In this document: in pieces, positions 57,193-64,000 of the stretch
Numbering within the stretch: position 1 is the stretch's first letter
How the letters are laid out: each line of letters starts with the position of its first letter
NCBI GenBank assembly: GCA_030280995.1
Contig: JASXTE010000017.1
Location: forward strand, 25,060,498-25,124,497
DNA: 64,000 nucleotides
From: Hemileia vastatrix
Taxonomy: Eukaryota > Basidiomycota > Pucciniomycetes > Pucciniales > Zaghouaniaceae
Direction of reading: 5' to 3'
Made by a program: the position numbers and the translations under genes
Notes under the pieces: generated by a model
Database searches by the model: none
What the model saw: the letters and a program-made list of their open reading frames with translations, nothing else
Told to the model about the DNA's origin: nothing

Positions 57193-58499
57193 AGGCCAAG
57201 GTTTGAGGAGATTCCTGATCAACGGAAGTCTTCTGGTAAGAAGATTGAGGATACTAAGGGAAAGGGGAAGGAGGTCAATAAGGTCTCTTTTTCTACTTCC
57301 TTTGATGGTTTGGAGTTGTATTCTTGTGGTGGACAGTCAAGTGGTGAATGCTTGACTGGTGTTTATGATGTGGAAGCAGGAAAGGTGGGTAGGCCTAAGA
57401 GCAGTTCTCAGGCCCAACCAAAGCCAAATGCTTCAAAGGGGGATCCTAAGCTGAGTGCAGATAGGAAGAGGTACAGCAAAGAGGAGCTGTACAAGATGCA
57501 GAAGGGTATGGCTGACATGGGCCCCCCTAGTTTTGGTGCATTGGACCTGCATGGTGAGCCAATGCCAATGGAGGTGGATTCTGACTCTGAGAAGGATGTC
57601 CCTTTGGTTCATTGCCAAAGCCTGTTGGAGTCAGAGGTTCTGGTGAGGGATCTGGTTTGGTTCCTGTTAATGGTAAATCTGTTGGTGGTGCTGGTCCTCA
57701 AGAATCTTCTAGGACCAAGGTGGTGAAGCCAAGGGCTCACTTTGAGAGGCTAGTAGTGTCTGGTCAAGTTAATGTTATGGACTCTGTCCTGGAAAGGATG
57801 AATCAGGGTCAGGTTTCCCTATCTTATGGGGAATTGTATGCTATCAGTCCAGGGTTGGCTGATAGGCAGAAGAAGTTGTTTACCAGGAGAAGAGTTTCTT
57901 CTGGTGAGGTAGAATACATTTGTGATTCTGCTGAAAAGTTTGGTGAGGGGTTGGAAACTCCTTTTTCTGCTCCTCTGGGATATGTCAGTGTCACTCTGAA
58001 TGGCAGGGAGGCAAGGGAATTGGTGGATTCATGTTCTCAGAAAAACCTGATTTCTTTGTTTGAGGCAACTCATATGGGCCTCCCCATCAAAACTGGTATT
58101 GGTGGGAATTTGAGAGTGATTGGTGGACATGTCACTGAATTGGTTGGAACTTCAGAGTTTTTGAAGTTAGATGTTGGAGGAGCCTCAGGGAAGGTTCATT
58201 TTTACATTTCTAAAGGTAATGTAAAAGAAGTTTTGGGTGGGCCATTCTTGATGGATTTTCAGGCAATGATTGGTTATCAATTTGATCTGTGAATCAGTTT
58301 GGAGTTGACTGGTGAAGACGAAAGGAGGCTTCACATGAGGTTATCATCCCCTGGAGAGGATGGTTGGGAGACTAGGCCTGGTTTATCTTCAATGTGCCAG
58401 TGCATGGACTGCTGCAGGAGAAGGAAGGAAGTGGGTGCTGCCTCTGGTTTTTTGGAGTGTGGCTCAGGCTCTATTGAGAGTCTGTCTTTTTTAAAGTAA
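57184..58499 (+). pseudogene. Family-2 Gag (C-terminal)-protease, copy D, fused to MTD leader
   Basis: The frame from ATG 57184 reads MTD then RPRFEEIPDQ of Gag in phase. One-base loss near 57608 shifts the frame, which resumes as PKPVGVRGSGEGSG. The protease motif is LVDSCSQKNLIS at about 58020-58055, so the catalytic DSG Gly is Cys. A TGA at 58290-58292 replaces a Gly codon, and the tail runs to the TAA at 58497-58499. It cannot make active protease, but the fused leader could allow a truncated Gag to be expressed. Confidence 0.8.
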
Positions 58500-58571
58500 T
58501 GAGAGCTGATCACCCTAGTGCTACAACCTCTCCCCGAGATGAGGAAATCCCAGGTTGTAGTAGGTCAGCTC
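58497..58571 (+). promoter_or_regulatory. TAATG overlap and hairpin, copy D
   Basis: TAA (58497-58499) and ATG (58499-58501) share one base. Two bases later comes the outer stem GAGCTGA (58503-58509) with TCAGCTC (58565-58571), and inner stem CTACAACCT (58521-58529) with AGGTTGTAG (58552-58560). Such overlaps permit termination-reinitiation, making Pol from the same RNA at lower level. Confidence 0.7.
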
Positions 58572-61500
58572 CCTTGGAGATATACCAACTGGATTTTCAA
58601 CTTTCTCTTTTTAATGTTTCTCTTCTCTGCAAGTATTCATCAAGTTTTTTATCAAGTCTCTGTTCTCTCTTAAGATTTTTAATTATTTTTAATTCAAGTT
58701 CAAAGAAAAGATTGGTTATATATCTTTATTGAAAGATATGCGGAAAAGTTTTGGAGTGGTGAGATTGGGGTGTAAAAGTAAGTCCTCCCAATTGTGCACC
58801 GCTAGGGTTTCTTCTACACCTTTCAAAAACATTACCTGGGCCACACCTGTGAGCATTGGGGAAACCCCTGGGTATTTTTGTAGGTCAGAAGAAAACTCAA
58901 GAAAAGAAGATAAAAATTTCAAGATAATTCATGAAAATCAAGAAAAAAATCTGAAGATAATGAATAAAGAAAACGCAAAATATTTCTGTGAAGATTGTCA
59001 AGATCTATTTTTGGGCCTCCAGCATGAGGTTAAACTGCAGAAAATTTTGAAGAGAGAAGATCATCAAGATCGATTTTTGGGCCTCCAGCATGAGGATAAA
59101 CTGCACAATTTTAGAAGATGTGATTCAGAAGATGAATCAAGATTTGAAGATTTGGAAGTTGGAAGTGAGGATGAAGATGTGGAATTGCGGAAAAGTTTTG
59201 GAGTGGTGAGATTTGGGTGTAAAAGTAAGTCCTCCCAATTGTGCACCGCTAGGGTTTCTTCTACACCTTTCAAAAACATTACCTTGGCCACACATGTGAG
59301 CAATGGGGAAACCCTTGGTTTTTGTTCCAGGTCTGGTGGTGAAGAATTCCTGAAGATCCCTCAAGTTGAAGGTGGAGCGGCAAAGTATAAGATGGTAGCG
59401 CAGAAGATTAGGCCTGTCAATGAGCCTATGCCTGTGGGTTTGAATCCGCCTTTGAAGAGACCTCCTTTGTCAAGAGATCCGTACTGTACTCCTTTGGTGA
59501 AGAATCCTCCAGAATTTGTAGAGACGGCTAGGGTGACTGTGGAAAGATTGAAAGTTGTTAATTTTGGTCCTGATGGGTGGTTTTCTGAAGAAGAAAAGAA
59601 GTTGTTTTTGCACATTATTGTGCTAAGGGAAAAAGCTGTGGCGTTTGTTGAGGAGGAAAGGGGTGTATTGAAGCACTCTTATGGGGAATCTTACTTGATT
59701 CCTGTTGTTTATCATGAGCCTTGGCAAATCAAACCTATTCCGATTCCAGACACTATTAGAGAAGACTTTTTAGAGATTGTTAAGGAAAGAGTCAGGACTG
59801 GGTTATATGAACAATTAACATCCAGTTACTCAAGTCTGGTGTTCTGTGTAAAGAAGCAGAATGGAAAGTTAAGGGTGGTTCATGATCTTAGAGCCTTGAA
59901 TAAAGTCACTATCAAGGACGCTGGTATGCTGCCAAGTGCAGAGGATTTTGTTGAAGCTTTTGCTGGAAGGGTGTGTTATGGCTTGGGTGATATTATGGGT
60001 GGTTATGATGAGAGGGAACTACATACAGACTCAAGGCCTCATACAACTTTTGAGACTCCTTTGGGAAGATTTCAGCTCACTAGGTTGCCTCAAGGAGCAA
60101 CTAATTCAGTGGCAGTTTATCAAGCACAGATGGCTTGGATTTTGCAGGATGAGGTTCCTAATCATGCTGGTATTTTTATTGATGATGGTTGAATTAAAGG
60201 ACCATCCACTGATTATGGTAATTAGGTGTTAGCGGAGAACCCTGGCATAAGGAGGTTTGTGTGGGAATATGCAATAACTCTAGAGAGAGTGTTGTTCAGG
60301 ATTGAAGAGGCTGGTTTGACCATTTCAGGGTCAAAATTCTGTTGTTGTGTTCCTGCTTTGGAAATTCTGGGTCATGTGGTATGTAAAGAGGGAAGGATTA
60401 TGGCAAAGAAGAAGATTAATAAAATTCAGTCATGGCCAAGGCCTAAAAATACTACTGAAGTCAGAGGATTTTTGGGTGTATGTGTATATGTCAGGATTTT
60501 TATTAAGGATTTTTCTTTGTTGGCTTCACCTTTAAGGAGGTTGACCAGAAAAGATGCAGATTGGGAATGGACGGAAGAGTGTGAAGAAGCTTTTCAGAAG
60601 CTGAAAAAGGTTGTTGGTGAAGATATAATTCTTCACAAGTTAGATTATGGTGTTGGAGCTGGAAAGATTTATCTGGCAGTGGACTCAAGTTATATTGCTG
60701 CTGGTGCTGTTTTGTCTCAGGAGGATAAGACTGGGAGGGTCAGGCCAGTAAGGTATGAGTCTGTGGTGTTTAATGAGGTGGAATATAGTTATTCTCAACC
60801 TAAGTTGGAATTGTGTGGCGTAGCTAAAGTTTTAAAGAAGCTACAGACGGTTTTGTGGGGGCAGCATTTTGAGCTTCAGGTGGATGCAAAATCTTTGGCT
60901 CAGATGATCAACACACGTAGTCTTCCAAATGCTCCAATGACTAGGTGGGTGGCATTTATTCAACATTTTTCTTTTGACCTGGTACACAAACCAGGTAAAA
61001 GTTTTACTATGCCTGATGGATTATCAAGGAGGCCACCTACAGATGATGATTCAGATTCTGAAGAGTTTGATGAAGATGTTCCAGTGGTTAGGGCCAGCAC
61101 AAAGGGTGCTGAGGATTTATCTCTCCTCCTCCATGAGGCTAAACTGGATGATTGTTCTGTCCTCCCCCATGAGGCTAAACTGGATGATTGTTCTGACCTC
61201 CCCCATGAGGCTAAACTGGATGATTGTTCTGACCTCCCCCAAGAGGCTAAACTGGATGGATCTGATCTTGATTCTGGTGATCAGGATGTTTTTGTTGATG
61301 AAGATGGAGTTGTTGTTTGGGACAGTTAAAAATTGGAAAAGGGTGTTTTTGTTAGTGAACTGGATTCTCACAAGGTTCAGTGGAAAGAGAAGGATATGGC
61401 AAAATTAAAGGATTGGTGTCCTGGTTGGGCTGCTCAATTGGCTCATGTTCACACTGGTGATTTTGATGACAGAGTTGTACCCTTGGATGTTGTTTTGTTG

Positions 61501-62790
61501 GATTTTGAAGATGAGACCTGGGGTCAGTCTGGGTTTTATTTTATTTTGGTGGAATATCTGGTGACCTTGGAGAGGCCAGATAGTTGTGATTATGATACTT
61601 GGTTGGCAATCAAGAAGAAGAGTCCTGGATTTTATGTGTCAGGAAGGTGCTTGATGAGAAGGAGACATCCTTATCCTCAAGTGGTGGTGACTCAGAAGAA
61701 GGGTCAAGAATTGGTTTTGAAGTCTTTGCATGAAGACCGTGGTCATAGAGGCTTTGGGGAGACTTATAGAAGAGTAGCAGACAGATTTTGGTGGCCGGGT
61801 ATGAAGTTGGCTGTGCAGGGTTGGGTTCAATCTTGTGAAGAATGTCAAAGAAGAAGTCACTTGAAACCTAAGGAGGTGGGCCGTGCTACTGGTGAATCAA
61901 CTGTTTTTGGAAGAGTCAGTCTGGATGCTGTCAATATTAATGAGGGCAGGTATAAATACTTGATTGTTGCTAGGGATGATTTGTCTGGTTGGGTTGAGGC
62001 AGTGCCTCTGGTTAATTTGACTGTCAAGAATGTGGCAGAGGTTTTGAAGAAGGAGTGGATTTATAGGTATGGGTTTATGAAGTTGGTGACAGTTGATGGT
62101 GGGCCAGATTTTGGTGCCAAATTTAAAGAAGTTGTAGCTAGTGTTAGTTCTAGGGTTAGAGTGGCTACACCATATTATCCTGAAGCTGAAGGCATGGTTG
62201 AAAGAGGCCATCAAGTTATCAAGAATGCTTTGGTGAAGATGTGCGGAGATAGTGCTGAAAAGTGGAGGCATTATTTACCTTTGGTTTTATTTGCTGATAG
62301 GGTCACTGTGAAGAGGACAACTGGCTATTCTCCTTATGAGTTAATGTTTGGTCAGAAAGACGTTCTACCAGTGGACTTGGAGGCTGTCTCTTATCTTTGA
62401 ATTGATTGGGATGACGTGCACTCAACAGAAGATTTGCTCTGTGCCAGGATGCAACAGTTGGAATGTAGAGAGGAATGTCAAGAGAAGGCATACTCTAGAA
62501 TGATGAAGATTAGGAATCAATCAGTCAGGTACTGGGACAAGAAGTTGGCTCATAGACTCAGGAATCCCTTGAAACCTGGTTGTTTGGTTTTGGTATATAA
62601 TAGAAGTTTGGAGAGTCAGTGGGGGAAAATGTTTGCTGACAGATGGAATAGACCTTACAGAGTCAGATCTCAGGTGTCTGGAGGCTCTTATGTTTTGGAA
62701 GAGTTGGATGGTGCAGTCTTGAAAAAGAGGGTGGCTGCAGACCAAGTAAAGAGGTTTTATCCCAGAGGCACTAGGCATGAAGAAGATTGA
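58499..62790 (+). pseudogene. Family-2 Pol (RT-RNase H-integrase), copy D
   Basis: The ATG at 58499 opens a 77-codon frame. A one-base loss near 58700 (compare copies A and C) shifts it, and Pol continues in the 58729 frame. RT: FCVKKQNGKLRVVHDLRALN (~59840), GRFQLTRLPQGATNS, active site IFIDDG (60174-60191) followed by TGA at 60190-60192 and a TAG at 60223. The next frame (60226-61329) has the connection, RNase H (YLAVDSSYIAAGAVLSQ; QVDAKSLAQM) and an acidic linker with four 12-residue repeats. Integrase (61333-62400) has the zinc part HEDRGHRGFGETYRR...CEECQRR intact and catalytic residues in VSLDAV, TVDGGPDFG and EAEGMVERGHQ. The C-terminal part ends at 62790. Best preserved integrase in the window. 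Confidence 0.85.
61126..61260 (+). repeat. 36-bp minisatellite inside Pol, ~4 units
   Basis: Units at 61126, 61162, 61198 and 61234 (last partial) encode LPHEAKLDDCSD-like 12-mers in frame. Copy C has a single unit at the same place (about 49845), so the array arose in the D lineage. Confidence 0.85.
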
Positions 62791-64000
62791 CTCCTCAATG
62801 AGGATAAACTACGGACTATTCTTTAATTTTGGTTTTTTTGTGGTGATGCTATGCATTTGTTTGTTGGAAAATTTTGTTAGAGGGTACCCATGGGTGGGGC
62901 CTCTAGATTTTGTCTTGGCAAGTGTGGGGGTGACTGATGGGCTGGCTGCTCTATCAACAGTTACCCCAGATTGTCTGTTTCCAACCCTTTTTCTTAATTT
63001 GGTTGAACCCTAGTATTGGTTTCTTTTCACAGGTTTTAGTCCTCTATGACTTTAAAATGGAAATTGCTTTGGGTTTCAATTGCCGTACTCTTCACTCTTA
63101 TTGATTTTGGTTTTTTTGTGTTGGACGTTGTGTTTTTTTTAGAAGGTACCCAGGGGGGGGCTTCTAGATTTTATTTTGGCAAGTGTGGGGGTAACTGATG
63201 AGCTGGCTGCTCTGTAGAACAGTTACCCCAGAATGTCTGTCTCAAGTCTTTTTTTTTTTCCTAGTTGAATTCTAGTTCTGTTGTTTATTATTCAGGTTTC
63301 AAGTCCGCTATGACTTTAAACTGTTTTGGGACTGGCTTCTTTATCTTTGGTTCTTTCAGTTTGGTGGTGGATCACTGGTGGTCTCCCATCATTTTTTCTT
63401 ATTGGAGGGAGCCCACCCAGTGATTATTTCTATGGACCGGACTTTCTCTTATTGGGCCATCTATGGAGCTGGACTTTCTTTGATTTTGCAGTTATGTTTT
63501 TGCTAGATAGCAGTTTTAGATTATTTTCTTTTTTCTCTTTTTTTCTTTTAATTTTTTTATGGGGGTTGTTTAAAATTATAAAATCAAAATTATAGGGTGT
63601 TACCACATCAGGGTAACCTGGATGTGGGCAAGCATTGGTGGGGAAAGGCTCATCAATTGGCTTGGCAATGCTATTTTCTTTTTTTATTTATTATTTATTT
63701 CATGTGTTTCTGTGTTCATTATTTTTTATTATTTTCTGAATTTCTAAATTTTTTTGAATTTTGTTTTCTGTTAACCATTTAAAAGAATTAATTGTGTATC
63801 CACATCAAGGTGCACTTGGATGTGGGTAAGGTATCAGGGGATCAGCTCGTCAATTGGCTGGGGGATACCATTTTAATTATTTTTTATATTATATTTTATT
63901 TCAATTTATTTATTAATTTTTAATTTTAGTATATTAGTAGATATAAAAAATTAAAAAAAAAATTCTGAAATTATTTTTTTTATTATTTGTTTTATATTAT
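62791..64000 (+). other. 3' region of copy D
   Basis: No gene. Contains hairpin modules at about 62925-62970 and 63189-63230 (CAGTTACCCC partner arms), two GTCC..TATGACTTTAAA boxes (63030 and 63305), the paired GATGTGGG.AAG ... CAATTGGCT blocks at 63619-63670 and 63817-63870, then T-rich DNA to the window end. Collinear with 48309-47085 in copy C. Confidence 0.65.

Larger units (their letters stand above)
57193..64000 (+). mobile_element. Family-2 Gypsy copy D, 5'-truncated, runs off the window
   Basis: Lacks the LTR, primer-binding site and first ~60% of Gag. It retains the Gag C-terminus, PR, junction hairpin, full Pol and the 3' region up to a point matching 47084 in copy C. The antisense genes and 3' LTR would lie beyond 64000. 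Confidence 0.85.

Noticed and set aside
61126..61260. 36-bp repeats as a CRISPR-like array
   Set aside because: Contiguous, without spacers and in frame with Pol; a coding minisatellite.
62777..63595. Short hydrophobic frames in the 3' region of copy D (62777-63013, 63326-63595)
   Set aside because: Not conserved as frames in copy C, where the region is collinear; they cross the hairpin modules.

Overview
The window is AT-rich eukaryotic DNA. Its introns are short (about 50-100 nt), with GT-AG ends and, in several cases, a CTGAT-like branch site. Combined with nested LTR elements and one secreted esterase gene, this suggests a filamentous fungus. The expanded, repeat-filled look fits a rust-type basidiomycete (Pucciniales), but that placement is inference. 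I see no tRNA, rRNA, prokaryotic operon or CRISPR array. Only one gene looks like a host gene: a seven-exon SGNH/GDSL (CE16-like) esterase at 32228-33767 on the minus strand.

Layout. 1-2455 is featureless AT-rich DNA. 2456-21010 is a decayed minus-strand chromovirus (Ty3/Gypsy with a C-terminal chromodomain). Its 5' LTR is split by a 10.9-kb element (9615-20512) with terminal inverted repeats and a 3-bp TAT duplication. That element is filled mainly by a ~607-bp tandem satellite in which every unit carries a ~46-bp palindrome. It also holds a 454-bp CACTA-like MITE. The chromovirus sits inside the pol gene of a second Gypsy family (family 2, copy A, 21011-25365, minus). 25366-31570 holds two decayed Copia copies and Copia LTR debris. 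35489-37400 holds two Tc1/mariner transposase relics, and 37630 a second terminus of the satellite-bearing element family. Copy B of family 2 (about 39060-42976, plus) is old. Copy C (42977-56045, minus) is end-to-end: LTR, tRNA-type primer-binding site, Gag-PR, RT-RH-INT, long 3' region, polypurine tract, LTR. 56046-57192 is a second piece of the family-2/chromovirus composite, and copy D (57193 to the window end, plus) is 5'-truncated and joined to it.

Most notable results. (1) Both Gypsy lineages carry intron-containing genes on the antisense strand between pol and the 3' LTR, and all three encode an N-terminal Zn2Cys6-like cysteine array. (2) Family 2 joins Gag-PR and Pol by a one-base TAATG stop/start overlap followed at once by a hairpin that shows compensatory base-pair changes between copies. 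(3) The palindromic satellite lies inside a TIR-bounded element. Every reading frame named as a transposon gene carries stops or frameshifts, except the two antisense genes of copy C, whose spliced frames are open.
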